Shown: positions 11,601 through 49,604, numbered from the stretch's first letter. The stretch: DNA of 64,000 nucleotides from Megalobrama amblycephala (GCF_018812025.1 NC_063061.1:36200366-36264365); one strand, 5' to 3'. Notes: generated from the sequence alone by a model not told the origin. Translations and numbers: made by a program.

Positions 11601-14600
11601 ATATCAATGAGCAACTCAAACTAGTGTTTTACAATGAATTTAACATGGTCACATGGAGATGTTGATAGAGATGTTACAGTATATCATAAAGGGAAAGCAA
11701 TGATAAAGTAAATCAATGTTCAATAAATAATAATATTACAAACAATCATCTAACTAAAAGCTGTAGATTACATGCATGCAAAATGTAGGGCAGAGATACA
11801 TTTTATATTGTTGGACAATAAATGCAGTTAATACTGTTCACTTACAGCAATATGTAAGTAAATACTGTAATGAAGTGAATAAAAGTTCAACGGATTATGT
11901 CTGACATGGATGGATACAGCTGAAAAGATGTCAGAAATCACCATTTTAAGATGCAGACATTTAAAATGACCTAGTTACTGTGTTAAATGTGTTAAATATA
12001 ACAAATAGGGATGCACCGATATGAAAATTTCTTTATGATAATTCTTTATTTTTAATCGATAATTATTTGAAATCCGATAATCAATATATTTTGGACGATA
12101 TATAAAAATTTGGAATTAGATTTAATTTTTTAGAGCCTGATTACAAAAGCCATGTCCCAAACACAGAATTATTATAATATTATGAAGCTTATATGACAGA
12201 CTTGTGCTGCACATGTTGAACTTGACTGTATTTGACTTTTTGAAGTTATTTTCAATCATATTTCAAGCAATTCAAAACCATCATGGTGGACAGTGCGCAT
12301 CTGAAGTGTCTCAGCTGAAGGAAATAATCCATTATTTATCGGCTTTAATACATCGGCCAAATTTTCTTATCAGGCTGATAACGACAACATTAAAAATGAA
12401 CATATATCGGCTAATACTGATATGGAGACCGATATATTCCATCCCTAATAATAACCTAATGACAACAACATTATACATCTAATAGTCCTCACAACAAAAA
12501 CTTGGGATTTGTGTCTTACGACATGAAACATGCAAAGTGCCTTTAATCATATTATCTAAATAATGCAGAACAACTTCAATGACATGTCTATCATAATGAA
12601 CATGAGAGAAAGAGATGCTGAAATAGTGTTTGTGATGTGAGATTCTCTGGCTCCCTCTGGTGTCCATCCCTCATATAACCTCCAAAATGAGAGAGCAAAA
12701 GATGAACTAACCTACATGCACCTGAGCTCAGAAACAAGTGTAATCAATTACTGGACATTAGCAGTTAACTATAACAGGAAAAACACCAAATATAATGGAA
12801 AAGACATAACACAGCATATAACAGATTTAGAAAACAACTACTCAGTCATCACTCGACAACTATATTAACTTTCAGATAAACAGCAGAAACATCATCTTCG
12901 GTCAGCTAGTATTGAACAGCTGTGTTTGTCTTGTTTTTCAGCTCACAATACAGCGCTGGTGCGAGTTTGCTTCTGTTTTGTTAAAGAAATTTCAAGTGCC
13001 CTGGGAGTGTGTTTGTTTAAAGCGGTCATATAAAGAAACACAATTTTTCTTGCTCTTTTGAAGTTTTTGAATTTAATCAATAGAAGAACGCATATCTTCT
13101 CAACTAAGGGGGCCTCAGTAAACTTCCAATGGGGCAACAGGATAACTTAAAATTATTTAAAGTCCCCCTGTGGTGAAAATCAAGTTTTAATGTTGTTTAT
13201 GTCTATGTGGTGTTTTTAACATGCCATGTGCAAATTCGTAAGTCATCACCATTGCTGAGTATTTTCTCTTTAAAACTGCAGTGATCTAAAGACGATTTCA
13301 AAAACATGGTTTAAAGGTGCCCTCGAATTAAAAATTGAATTTACCTTGGCATAGTTGAATAACAAGAGTTCAGTACATGGAAATGACATACAGTGAGTCT
13401 CAAACTCCATTGTTTCCTCCTCCTTGTGTAAATCTCATTTGTTTAAAAGACCTCCGAAGAACAGGCGAATCTCAACATAACACCGACTGTTACGTAACAG
13501 TCGGGATCATTAATATGTACGCCCCCAATATTTGCATATGCCAGCCCATGTTCAAGGCATTAGACAAGGGCAGCCAGTATTAACGTCTGGATCTGTGCAC
13601 AGCTGAATCATCAGACTAGGTAAGCAAGCAAGAACAATAGCGAAAAATGGCAGATGGAGCAATAATAACTGACATGATCCATGATATCATGATATTTTTA
13701 GTGATGTTTGTAAATTGTCTTTCTAAATGTTTCATTAGCATGTTGCTAATGTACTGTTAAATGTGGTTAAAGTTACCATCGTTTCTTACTATATTCACGG
13801 AGACAAGAGCCATCGTTATTTTCATTTTTAAACACTTGCAGTCTGTATAATTCATAAACACAACTTCACAAATTCTTTATAAATCTCTCCAACAGTGTAG
13901 CATTAGCCGTTAGCCACAGATCACAGCCTCAAATTCATTCAGAATCAAATGTAAACAATATAACAGTATGCAATACTCACATAATCCGACGCATGCATGA
14001 CGAACATTTTGTAAAGATCAATTTGAGGGTTATATTAGCTGTGTGAACTTTGTTTAGGCACTGTTTAAGGCAAGCGCGAGCTCCGGGGGCGGGGATCACG
14101 AGAATTTAAAGGGGCCGCAGCCTGAATCGGTGCATATTTAATGATGCCCCAAAATAGGCAGTTAAAAAAAATTTATAAAAAAAAAAATCTATGGGGTATT
14201 TTGAGCTGAAACTTCACAGACACATTCAGGGGACACCTTAGACTTATATTACATGCCATTCGATGGCACCTTTAAAATCGCTGGTGTTTCTGACATCACA
14301 ACCTCCTAACCAATCACGTCAATGGGCTTTAGCATATCATTAACTATGACCGCTCTGAGTCTGAAGCAGGCGAGTCTCAAGAGAAGCCAGGTTATCCCAG
14401 TATATTTTTCTTCTGATATGAAAAATCGGGTAGATTTAGCAATATAGCGGGTGTATGATGTATATTTCGATGTTATGATGAATTTTCTGCACTGTTGTTC
14501 AAAGCGTTTCTAAGGATGCTGATTTTCAGAAGGCAGCCGTCTGACTCGTGAACGGGAACATGGTTTGTGTGACATTAGCAGCTGTTTGATAACAGTCAAG

Positions 14601-17099
14601 CAGAAGGCTAATCATATTAATTACTGTTATGTGTCCGATGTTGTAAAAAACGATACCATTTTGCAGCATTCACCTCAGTAAGTTGACAGAGTGGATCTCT
14701 GAGCTCATGAGACTGAGTGGAGGCGGGGCTAATTAGCATATTCATAGATCCGCGTATACTAAATGAAGCAAGGGTGTAATTACATTCAAGCTATTTTAAG
14801 ACATGATTTTTTTGACAGGAAAACTGAATAAAAAAAATAAAAAAAAACTTTAAATATGTAATTTGGTGATCAAAGATGAGTTTTAAGGGATAGAATTATT
14901 GACTACAGGGGGACTTTAAATTATTATTATTAATATAATATTAAAGTCCCCTTGTAGTCAATTTTATCCCTTAAAACTCATATTTGATCACCAAAATAAC
15001 ATTTACATAAAATTCTTAATGCCTTAAAATAGCTTGAATGTAACTCTACACCCTTGCTTTGTTTTGTATACGGGGATCTATGAATATTCTAATTAGCCCC
15101 GCCTTCACTCACTCCCACCAGCTCAGAGATCCACTCGGTGAACTTACTGAGGTGAACACAGCACAATGGTATCGCTTTTTACAACACCAGACACATAACG
15201 GTAATTAAAAAGTAAATTAATGTAATAACATTTAATTATAATTACAGTACATTTATTTTACAGAACAATAAAATTACAATACTAAAATGTATGTCTGTAT
15301 TAATGTCATTGCTTTCAAACAGTAAAACATATTTTATTGTGGTGGAAAACCTCAGGGACAGATTTATAGATTCTCTTTACAAATTTGGGAAGATGTATTG
15401 TGTTGCATATTCAAATGCACATTATAAGCGACCCAAACAGTTTGTGCAGTCGAGTTGGATCAGATCTACACAATCACACAAACAACCTATTTTAGATTCA
15501 GAAAGGTGATTTTCACTTAAAGGGTTAGTTCACCCAAAAACGAAAATAATGTAATTAATTACTCACCCTCATGTCGTTCTACACCTGTAAGACCTTCGTT
15601 CATCTTCAGAACACAAATTAAGATATTTTTGATGAAATCCGATGGCTCAGTGAGGCCTGCATAGCCAGCAATGACATTTCCTCTCTCAAGATCCATTAAT
15701 GTACTAAAAACATATTTAAATCAGTTCATGTGAGTTCAGTCATTCTACCTTAATATTAATAAAGTGACAAGAATATTTTTTGTGCGCCAAAAAAATAATA
15801 ATAATAATAATTTTTTAACAATATCTAGTGATGGCTGATTTCAAAACACTGCTTCATGAAGCTTCGGAGCTTTACGAATCAAATCAGTGGATCGGAGAGC
15901 CAAAGTCACGTGATTTCAGCAGTTTGGTGGTTTGATACGCGATCCGAATCATTGATTCGACTCAAAAGATTCATACCGTTCTGAAGCAGTAGGCGTTTCT
16001 CAATGTCAAGGAAGGATCCTCGGAAGCCAGAATTTCGAGGATGCTACGTCATCGACATCCGTCGAAGGACTGTTCCAATGTTGAGGATCCTCGGAGGACT
16101 GAGTCCTTTGTTCGAAAAAATATCCCATATACAGGAAAGGATGCATATGTGTAGCCTTCGCGCTCTTTGCGCTCTAAAATCACCCACAATCCTATGCGTG
16201 CAGCTTTGCGATCCTTGTTCACGGACGTTAGCGGGCAATATGCTTTCAAATGTAAGTATATTTATGTTACCAAACATTTGTTCTAACTGTAGTAAATATG
16301 TCAGATAAATAAAGTTTAACGTTTAAATGCCAGTACAAATTACTACCGTATTGATATTATAAATGATACAAATACAAATTACGTTATTGATGGCTAACTG
16401 AACCGGACCGTCATTTAACAATTGTTAGCTTGGTTGCCGTCACTGGCATTTCTTTTACCTTTTCACTGACATAATGACGTGCACTTGCTAGTCTGTTCCA
16501 TTTACGTGTTCTCCGAATGCTAAAGAGGAGCCTCGCCTAGCCTCTGAAGGAAGTGACTTGGAAGGACCAGTCCTGCCAAGGAAGTATCCTTGACATTGAG
16601 AAACGCCTAGTGTTTTAAAATCGGCCATCACTAAATATTGTTAAAAAGTCATTTTTTGGGGGGGGTTTTGGCGCACAAAAAATATTCGAACGACTGAACT
16701 CGCATGAACTGATTTAAATATGTTTTTAGTACATTAATGGATCTTGAGAGAAGAAGTACCATTGCTGTCCATGCAGGCCTCACTGAGCCATCGGATTTCA
16801 TCAAAAATATCTTAATTTGTGTTCTGAAGATGAACGAATGTCTTATGGGTGTGGAACGACATGAGGGTGAGTAATTAATGAATTTTCATTTTTGGGTGAA
16901 CTAACCCTTTAAAGATAAGTGTACAGGACATCAGTGATGGGGTCAGAGGAGCGTCTCACCTGCTGGTGGGGCTGGTGAAGGTGAAGGAGATCAGCTGGTT
17001 CCAGAAGGGCTCATTCTCTGATATGGCATCTGGACCAATCAGAGTGCGGATGCTCTGGCTCTCTGACAGGTCGCTCACCTGACTGGTGTTTGCACCCAT
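5594..17099 (-). CDS. dym: Dymeclin, 5' part of gene (five coding exons)
   Basis: Dymeclin is a Golgi-associated peripheral protein of the Dymeclin/HID1 family. Loss in humans causes Dyggve-Melchior-Clausen dysplasia. Coding exons in order: 17099-16960, 11562-11510, 11156-11063, 8127-7994 and 5666-5594. Together they are 494 nt, about 164 residues, and the human protein has about 669, so the gene continues past the left edge. The start MGANTS fits the N-myristoylation signal (Gly2, Ser6) known for this protein. Recognised conserved stretches are [63 protein letters not shown] and [15 protein letters not shown]. All four introns are GT-AG and the phases agree. The acceptor of coding exon 4 is CTAG at 8128-8131, because the CAG four bases downstream would break the frame. 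Transcription is toward the left, in tandem downstream of atp8b1. Confidence 0.95.
5672..5699. repeat. (CA)n microsatellite at a dym 3' splice site
   Basis: About 14 CA units on the + strand. In the dym transcript this is a (UG)n tract ending about 6 nt before the acceptor of coding exon 5, where it replaces the usual polypyrimidine tract. Confidence 0.9.
5700..6310. other. dym intron with degenerate AAACTAAAA-type repeat
   Basis: No gene is supported. From about 6160 to 6310 the DNA is a degenerate A-rich repeat (AAAACTAAAACTATTAAAA style) that resumes at 7149-7350, so the element at 6315-7144 appears to have inserted into it. Confidence 0.5.
6311..7148 (+). mobile_element. TTAA-flanked miniature element, family G, copy 1
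   Basis: The left end is TTAA-ATGTGCAATGTGTAAATTT and the right end is the complement of AGGTGCAGTGTGTAAATTTT followed by TTAA, so the terminal inverted repeats are about 26 bp with TTAA at each side. The left half matches the reverse complement of about 55460-55823. The 63-residue open frame inside (6517-6708) is not recognisable as a protein. Confidence 0.8.
7612..7855. mobile_element. Palindromic miniature element (TTAACATTA type)
   Basis: A short foldback with left arm TACTTTACACCGTCTCATTT and right arm, read on the minus strand, ACACTTTACAACAAAGTCTC. Both are followed inward by a TTAACATTA or TTAGTTATTG motif. The arms imply a DNA-type miniature inverted-repeat element, and I recall it as abundant in fish. 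It lies in a dym intron. Confidence 0.6.
7994..8127 (-). CDS. dym: dym coding exon 4
   Basis: 134 nt encoding the conserved block [20 protein letters not shown] followed by [21 protein letters not shown]. It begins after CTAG at 8128-8131, giving D-Q-L-F in frame, and ends at the donor GTATCT. This block aligns readily with human DYM as I recall it. Confidence 0.93.
8170..9229. other. dym intron with AT-rich and GGGGAAATT repeats
   Basis: No gene is supported. A TA-rich stretch lies at 8650-8690. From about 8840 to 9130 there are imperfect repeats of a unit containing AAAGGGGGAAATTTCC and AGATATCT, of unclear origin, leading into the retroposon tail at 9230-9340. Confidence 0.5.
9230..9340 (+). 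mobile_element. LINE2-like 3' tail
   Basis: Ends with TTTATGTAAAGCACTTTGAA, then TGTGTATGAATAAAATTGCC and TTGCCT. This is the characteristic 3' end of fish L2/CR1-type LINEs (from memory). No reverse transcriptase frame is visible upstream, so the copy is a 5'-truncated tail. Confidence 0.5.
9594..9829 (+). repeat. 5' LTR (truncated)
   Basis: Matches 10479-10718 almost throughout and starts at CCGGCCTTGAGTCCCTCA. It lacks a 6-base segment present in the 3' copy (CGGAGGAGC versus AGA near 9613) and carries one missing C near the end. These differences show that the two LTRs have diverged since insertion. Confidence 0.85.
9831..9848 (+). other. Primer-binding site of LTR element
   Basis: TGGTGCCGAAACCCGGGA, one base after the 5' LTR terminus CA. 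Its complement ends in CCA like a mature tRNA 3' end. The primer tRNA species was not determined. Confidence 0.8.
10392..10718 (+). repeat. 3' LTR (full length)
   Basis: TG...CA boundaries, 327 bp, with a CATAAAAGG box at 10512-10520. The first ~87 bp (10392-10478) have no counterpart at the 5' side. Confidence 0.8.
10730..11062. other. dym intron, AT-rich, nothing recognised
   Basis: Contains a T run at 10737-10750 and AT-rich DNA up to the splice donor of coding exon 3. Confidence 0.5.
11063..11156 (-). CDS. dym: dym coding exon 3
   Basis: 94 nt encoding [20 protein letters not shown] then [10 protein letters not shown]. The acceptor is TATAG at 11157-11161 and the donor GTAAGTGAG. It enters in phase 1 and leaves in phase 2. 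Confidence 0.93.
11510..11562 (-). CDS. dym: dym coding exon 2
   Basis: 53 nt encoding [17 protein letters not shown]. The acceptor is TTTGCAG and the donor GTATGTG. Confidence 0.93.
11998..12455. mobile_element. hAT-like miniature element (TAGGGATG ends)
   Basis: The left end is TAGGGATGCACCGATATGAA and the right end, read on the minus strand, TAGGGATGGAATATATCGGT. Inner CGATA/TATCG motifs recur. Flanking 8-mers ATAACAAA (11998-12005) and ATAATAAC (12448-12455) match at 6 of 8 positions, consistent with a decayed hAT-type target duplication. There is no transposase frame. Confidence 0.65.
12456..13156. other. dym intron, nothing recognised
   Basis: No gene or clear repeat. Short open frames at 12479-12667 and 12943-13137 have no family resemblance. 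Confidence 0.5.
13157..14919 (+). mobile_element. TTAA-flanked element, family F, copy 1 (interrupted)
   Basis: Ends TTAA-AGTCCCCCTGTGGTGAAA and, on the minus strand, TTAA-AGTCCCCCTGTAGTCAAT. The element is split by family A copy 2 (13311-14275). Without the insert it would be about 795 bp. It is followed head-on by a partial second copy at 14941. Confidence 0.8.
13311..14275 (-). mobile_element. TTAA-flanked miniature element, family A, copy 2
   Basis: Inserted inside family F copy 1. TTAA lies at 13311-13314 and 14272-14275, with AGGTGCCCTCGAATT at the left and ATGGCACCT at the right. The interior is the reverse complement of 3209-4158, including the pair of shared motifs GGCGAATCTCAACATAACAC and TTTGCATATGCCAGCCCATG. 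Confidence 0.85.
14941..15205 (-). mobile_element. TTAA element, family F, copy 2 (partial)
   Basis: Starts TTAA-AGTCCCCTTGTAGTCAAT. For about 260 bp it is the reverse complement of 14620-14915, so the two copies face each other across a 21-bp AT spacer. The far end is missing; similarity stops near 15205. Confidence 0.75.
15206..15516. other. dym intron, nothing recognised
   Basis: AT-rich DNA without a supported gene, repeat or signal. Confidence 0.5.
15517..16912. mobile_element. TTAA-flanked foldback element, family D, copy 1
   Basis: Starts TTAA-AGGGTTAGTTCACCCAAA and ends with its complement plus TTAA. The arms are about 330 bp and can pair along most of their length (GATGAAATCCGATGGCTCAG against its complement near 16780). 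This foldback type is abundant in cyprinids and resembles what I recall as Angel-type elements; the name is unverified. The centre holds a separate TA-flanked insertion (15990-16609). Confidence 0.85.
15990..16609. mobile_element. TA-flanked miniature element nested in family D copy 1
   Basis: The terminal inverted repeats begin GGCGTTTCTCAATGTCAAGG at the left and the same sequence (minus strand) at the right, with one mismatch pattern further inward. TA lies at both sides. It is 616 bp between the TAs. The 101-residue open frame inside (16003-16308) begins in the repeat and shows no transposase motif. TA target sites fit Tc1/mariner; a 3-bp site as in Harbinger elements cannot be excluded. 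Confidence 0.7.
16960..17099 (-). CDS. dym: dym coding exon 1 (start codon)
   Basis: 140 nt from ATG at 17099-17097, encoding [20 protein letters not shown], then [20 protein letters not shown] and FTSPTS. The ATG is the first in the exon. It gives the Gly2/Ser6 myristoylation consensus and is followed by the conserved [10 protein letters not shown]. The 5' UTR part of the exon runs to 17155, where the acceptor CTCCAG lies. The donor is GTGAGACG. Confidence 0.95.
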
Positions 17100-17159
17100 C
17101 ACCCCCGGAAACCACGAGAGACTGCCTCAGAGCCTCATCTCCAGCCAAGCAAAACCTGG

Positions 17160-18815
17160 AGGATCATGGGAGAAATCATTTCACTGAGTAAAGGAATTAG
17201 TTCGACAAATGAGGCGTGTTTTTCAGTGACTTAAGAGGAATCACACTAGACAGGAAACTAAATACTTAAGCAGGAGTCAACACACATGAAACGGGTTTGA
17301 TGGGTAGACACAGAGCCCTACACACAAACACACACCTCTTTGTTAAGCACACACCCTTTACACACACATTGTTGACGTGCCAATGGTTCACATTCCCTGA
17401 TGTGATTGGATTGTGAAACTCTTCAGAAGCTGGTTTTCGTTAAACATCCTGGTTAATATTAAATTTAAGATCAGAGATGATGGCGTGACCTCTCTTCTTG
17501 ACTAACAAGGAAACTCGTTTATTTTGTGTCTCACAAACCTGAAGAAAGCACTGATGTAGATCCATTCAACGTTTTACAACTAGCCAGTAATAACATTTTT
17601 AAAATTTACATTTATACATCAAAGGGGTAAATCTCACATAAACAAGTCGAATGTCATATGTCAACCCAAAATCTGAAAAATAAAATTACTACATTTTGGA
17701 TGAAGAAAATGAACAACACATTTGTATTGTGACGTTAATTTCATGGCAATTAAGCACATTTTTACTCCAATTCTTATTAATGTAATGCATCCAGGTATTC
17801 TAAAAAAGTGAGTATTACTGTAATATAAAAAGTCTTTTTGTTAAAAGCAGCATACTGAATACTTCCAAGATATACACTAATTAACCATTTTAAAATAATA
17901 TATAATTTTTACACATTACAGTGAGAATTATTCCTGTTTTAGGATAAAATATGACTCATTTATACACTTTATATAATTGTAATGGCTGCTGAAATAAATT
18001 CACAGGAATAAATTACATTTTGAATATATTCAAATAAAATTTAAAGCCATGAAAAAAGCCACAATCTTAATTTTATTTATGCAAATAAATTGTCTTAATT
18101 CTATTTTGTTCTATCTAGTTTAGGAAGACATATGACTCAAACTAATTCTTGACAGATCCACTCAAAGATACTTAAAGGTACAAAAAATCATGATGCAATT
18201 GTGCAAAACATCTTGCCAATTACTGAAATCAATAATTAATTCAATGCAATAAAGAACTGCTATCAACATTACATGCAAAAACAGACTACAGGCAAGTTCC
18301 TCATGAATGACCCACAAAATAAAGGTAAACATTTACAGACTAGGACAGATCAAACACCTGCAGGACTTTAGGAGCTCCAAGTAATACAACAATAAACAAG
18401 TACAACAGTAATACAATAATAAACACAAATACTGCATTGTATATATACACAATATGTCTTATATATACATAGACTAATTATGATTTCACATAAGGATGGT
18501 GAAGACTGATTAATAATATGTCATTCAAAACTTCCTGTAAATAAAGAATTCATTTTACTTTCCTCAGAAAGCTGTCAAATAATTCACTTCACAGCTTCCA
18601 TATCCACAGCAGACCAAACAACTAGAATGCAGTTAAATATTCATTTTATATGACTATATCTCTGTAAGCAATTGTCTGGGTAGAAGTTAATAAGTGTCCA
18701 GATGGCTATACACTTAGCAACAATTAGCTTGCAGACTCGAGTGAATGGAGAAATCCATTATAAACCCGTTAGCTTCAATGCTAACATGCTAGCAGGCTAA
18801 CGGCAAGAATAACTT
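17160..18815. other. dym first intron, nothing recognised
   Basis: AT-rich intron between the non-coding first exon and the start-codon exon. No open frame or repeat family stands out apart from A/T-rich low complexity. Confidence 0.5.
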
Positions 18816-18817
18816 AC

Positions 18818-19065
18818 CTGATGAATATCAGAACTGACAGCGCCTCAGAAAAGCCACTTGAGATTCTTAAGACAAGCGCCTATGTATTTTCGGAAGAATA
18901 AAAGTAAATGAGTTGTAATCTAGTAAAAGTAAATGTCCAGTAAAGAGTGATTCACAGTGCAAGTTTGTGCTGTATTGACTCTATTAGCTCTGCGTCTCCA
19001 CGTCGCCACTGACGCTCGTGACATCCCGAGCACGCGCAGAATAACGCTCCAATCCTAGAGGCGGA
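18818..19065 (-). promoter_or_regulatory. dym: dym non-coding first exon and promoter region
   Basis: A strong minus-strand donor (CATCAG|GTAAGTTATT) ends a non-coding exon at 18818. The upstream side is the most CpG-rich stretch in the neighbourhood (about 18990-19065), with TCTGCGCGTGCTC, which resembles an NRF1-type site, and an inverted CCAAT box (ATTGG, minus strand) near 19050. No TATA box was seen, which suits a housekeeping promoter. The transcription start cannot be fixed; it probably lies between 18900 and 19030. Confidence 0.55.
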
Positions 19066-19269
19066 GAACCTGGCTCATGAATATTAATTAGAATGCTGCG
19101 GGTAACCAGGTTCTGCGGGTAACGTAAGCACGATTGTATTAATATTCAGTACATTAGCCAATGAAAACGAAGGAAAACGTTTTATATTTTTTTTGTTTTA
19201 CATATTAAAAATAAATTCTTCAAAAAGTATATTATAATGCATTACAGTTTCCACAAAATTATGAAACAG

Positions 19270-20420
19270 AACTGTTTTCAACATCGATAATAATCAGAAA
19301 TGTTTCTTGAGCAGCAAATCAGCATATTAGAATGATTTCTGAAGGATCATGTGACACTGAAGACTGGAGTAATGATGCTGAAAATTCAGCTTTGCCATCA
19401 CAGGAATAAATGACAGTTATATATCTTTTGAATTTAGATAATATTTCACAATATTACTGTTTTGGGTCAATGATGTAACAAGTCATTTTTTTGCTCAAAG
19501 GCCGTAATAATAATAAAAAAACAAAGATATGACATCTAAAGTATGTAAGGTAGTACAACTAGATCTCTTTTATTGAATCCAAAAGGTTTTAATTATATTT
19601 TGCACATATCAAGGTATTTTAAAGATTTTGAAGTGTCAAAAGGTCATTCGGTTTAACTGTCCAAAGGCCAATACAGCCATTTGTGATTAAAACATCTTAA
19701 AATATAATAAATGTATATATTTTTTATTCTGCCATGATTTTATAACATCATAAATCAACAAACGGCATTAAAATTATGTGTAGAAGTCGTTGCTTTGTTA
19801 TGAGAAAGAATGTCCGGAAAAATGAATTGCATTGATGTCATTTGGAGTAACCGATATAAAGAGACCATTCTGGATCAAGTCATGCGCTCAATATCATGTG
19901 ACAGGATGTGACATCATTCAGACACCTGCAAAGGACCACATGGTCGTGAAGCAAAGTAACTAACTCTCTTTAAACTATTTGAAAAATTCATGATTTCACT
20001 TGATCATATGCATGTCCCGAAACATCACGTCATTCGGTACAACCACTATAAAACATGGAAAATGTTATAATATTTTAAAAACTTGTATTAAATATAAAAT
20101 ATTTGAATGTCCTTAGATAGCTAGTTTAAAAATATCGTCATTCGGTATAACCAAAAGTATCATTCGGTAAAACCGAAATTTTGCTTAAATTTTTTTGGTG
20201 ACAAAGTTCGTCCATCTTGTAAAAAATGACAAAGTCAGTGATAATTGATCATAAAAACCACATAATCTTATTGTTAACACTTAATAAAACTTCAAAGTCT
20301 CCATTATGTTTTTTTACACTTTTGACCCTTTTACTGTATTCATCAAATAAAAGCAGCCTTGGTGAGCAAAAGAAACTTTTGAACAGTAATGTTATTACTA
20401 AAATATACATTAAAAAAAAG
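19270..20420. mobile_element. Dispersed fish repeat split by an insertion
   Basis: 19300-19461 carries the widespread motif AGCAAATCAGCATATTAGAA, then GATCATGTGACACTGAAGAC, ending TTTCACAATATTACTGTTTT. 20329-20420 carries its continuation TTTTACTGTATTCATCAAAT, AAAAGCAGCCTTGGTGAGCA. Related fragments lie at 9490-9540 and 48905-49068. The two halves flank the element at 19462-20328. Confidence 0.6.
19462..20328. mobile_element. Insertion with GGGTCAA inverted ends
   Basis: An approximately 867-bp segment interrupting a known repeat. Its ends are GGGTCAATGATGTAAC and, on the minus strand, GGGTCAAAAGTGTAAA. TTTT lies on both sides. It contains four copies of a CATTCGGTWWAAC motif (near 19647, 20032, 20140 and 20162). 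No coding capacity was seen. Confidence 0.6.
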
Positions 20421-20523
20421 TAAATCAGATTTCATACTTGTGATTTATAGTCTTACATACAGTAATAATAAACAGTTTTCACCATTAACAACATCTCAAA
20501 GCAAACAGTTCTATATATTTTTC

Positions 20524-21713
20524 TTTATTTATAGACATTTGTGCAAAGTATATTACAGTACATTACAGACAGACAATCCACAGAGCTGTGTAAAAGCAGA
20601 TCTGCCAGACTGATATGGCTTCGTAAAGCCTTTTCGGTTCAATATGCACATTTACAACAACCAGCCTAATAAATATAGTGTTTTCTCATAAATGATATTA
20701 TCATGTGGTTGATTATTTAAAATTTTGTAACAGTTTTCATGTAACTAGAGTTAAAATGAGAAAGATATGTCCGCCTCCCAGATCCCTGTACCAAAGTGCA
20801 AAGTCGATTCCATGATATAAGAAAACGAAATTCAGTGTCATTAAGGCTTCATTCTGCGGAGACAGATATTTCTGTCAGCGACCCATTTAAAAAGAACTCA
20901 CAGAACAACAATGAAACATTAAATCAGAGAAGACACCACAATGAGTGCATGAAAAATGACCTATGACCCTCTAGGCAGATTTTACGGGACATATGTTGAA
21001 AAACTGAGCGGTTTCCACTGACGATGGAGGCCTTGAGGAACAGATGAGTGTTTATGTAAACATGACTCGGAAATTCATTCACTCTTTCAAGGTTCATTAG
21101 GAACATCATCTAGAACAAAACACCGACACCCTGAAGATTAGACCGTGAGGGAATTTCATTGTGAGGTTTGTGGGATTCGGCCCTTTGCTTGGACGTTCTG
21201 CAAAAGGGTTGAAAAATATTATGGATGATAATTCCTTACCAAGTTCACATTTCAATATAAACGTCTTCAAAACGTCCTAAAGAGGAACAAAAATCTAATC
21301 AACACCCTTTACTACACTGCAAAAAATCATTTTCTTAATCAGTAGTTTTGTCTTGTTTTTCAGTAAAAATATGTAAACAAGATCCTTAAACAAGATGAAC
21401 TTACTTGAGAAGCAAAATTGCATAATATTTAATTTTTTAAAATTCATTGGCAACTATTTTTGTCTTAAAATTTAAGAATTTTAGCTTTATGCTTAAAGCA
21501 AGAAAAAAAAAGTACTTGTCAAGGGGGTGAGAAATAAAATATATTCTCTGTAAATATATATATATGTAAAAATATATATCTTAAACCATTTTGCTTATCA
21601 ACTAAATATATATAGAGAAAGTTTTGTTATTTTTAATAGAAAAAATACTGTTAGAAAATTATTTTTTGCAGTGTATCAAGACAAAAACATTTTAATCGTT
21701 GGTGAGATTAGAA

Positions 21714-21751
<38 letters not shown>

Positions 21752-22088
21752 TCTCTCTTTTTTGAAGGGCAGGACCCTTAATTGTACTTGTGCAAAAAAA
21801 TTGACAAAACTGTGACTCCAAAATAAAAAAAAACACAAAATAAAAACCTGAGACGAACAATTTGTTGTGCGCAGTGCACAACGTTAAAACCTGTACAGGT
21901 CATCGGTGAGTGTTTACTTGTACTTTCCCTTTAAAGCCCTTCTTCCCCCGTTTCCCATTGGCTCTTTCATTTGTCCCGCCCCTTAAATGACACTTAGCCT
22001 CTTCCTATTGGCCCGTTCCAGTGGGCAGCTCAGATATGACAGGGTAAAGGCACATTTAGTGTGCACTACTAAGCAGGTGGAGAGTGTC
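20524..22088 (-). other. atp8b1: atp8b1 3' UTR (presumed) and polyadenylation signal candidate
   Basis: Follows the stop codon at 22091-22089. A minus-strand AATAAA at 20529-20524 is the clearest polyadenylation signal I found downstream, giving a 3' UTR of about 1.55 kb. The stretch includes a (GT)n run (21717-21750) and a miniature element (21313-21675). The real 3' end could be elsewhere. Confidence 0.4.
21313..21675. mobile_element. TA-flanked miniature element (CACTGCAAAAAAT ends)
   Basis: The left end is TACACTGCAAAAAATCATTT and the right end, on the minus strand, TACACTGCAAAAAATAATTT. Inside are TTTTGTCTTGTTTTTCAGTA and TGAACTTACTTGAGAAGCAA, typical of a common fish element. It lies in the presumed atp8b1 3' UTR. 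Confidence 0.7.
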
Positions 22089-49441
<27,353 letters not shown>

Positions 49442-49604
49442 CTTGAGAGTCCCACTGCAGACAGACAAAAATATTACATTAAAAATTCTGTATAGTATTT
49501 TTGTGAAGTCAGTGGGGACCAGAAACTGTTTGGTTACCAACATTCATTCAAAATGTCTTCTTTTGTGTTCAGCAGAACAAAGAAGTTCAAACAGGTTTGA
49601 AACA

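Noticed and set aside
16003..16308. 101-residue frame and two antisense frames
   Set aside because: They lie within a miniature element with inverted ends, and no transposase motif is visible.
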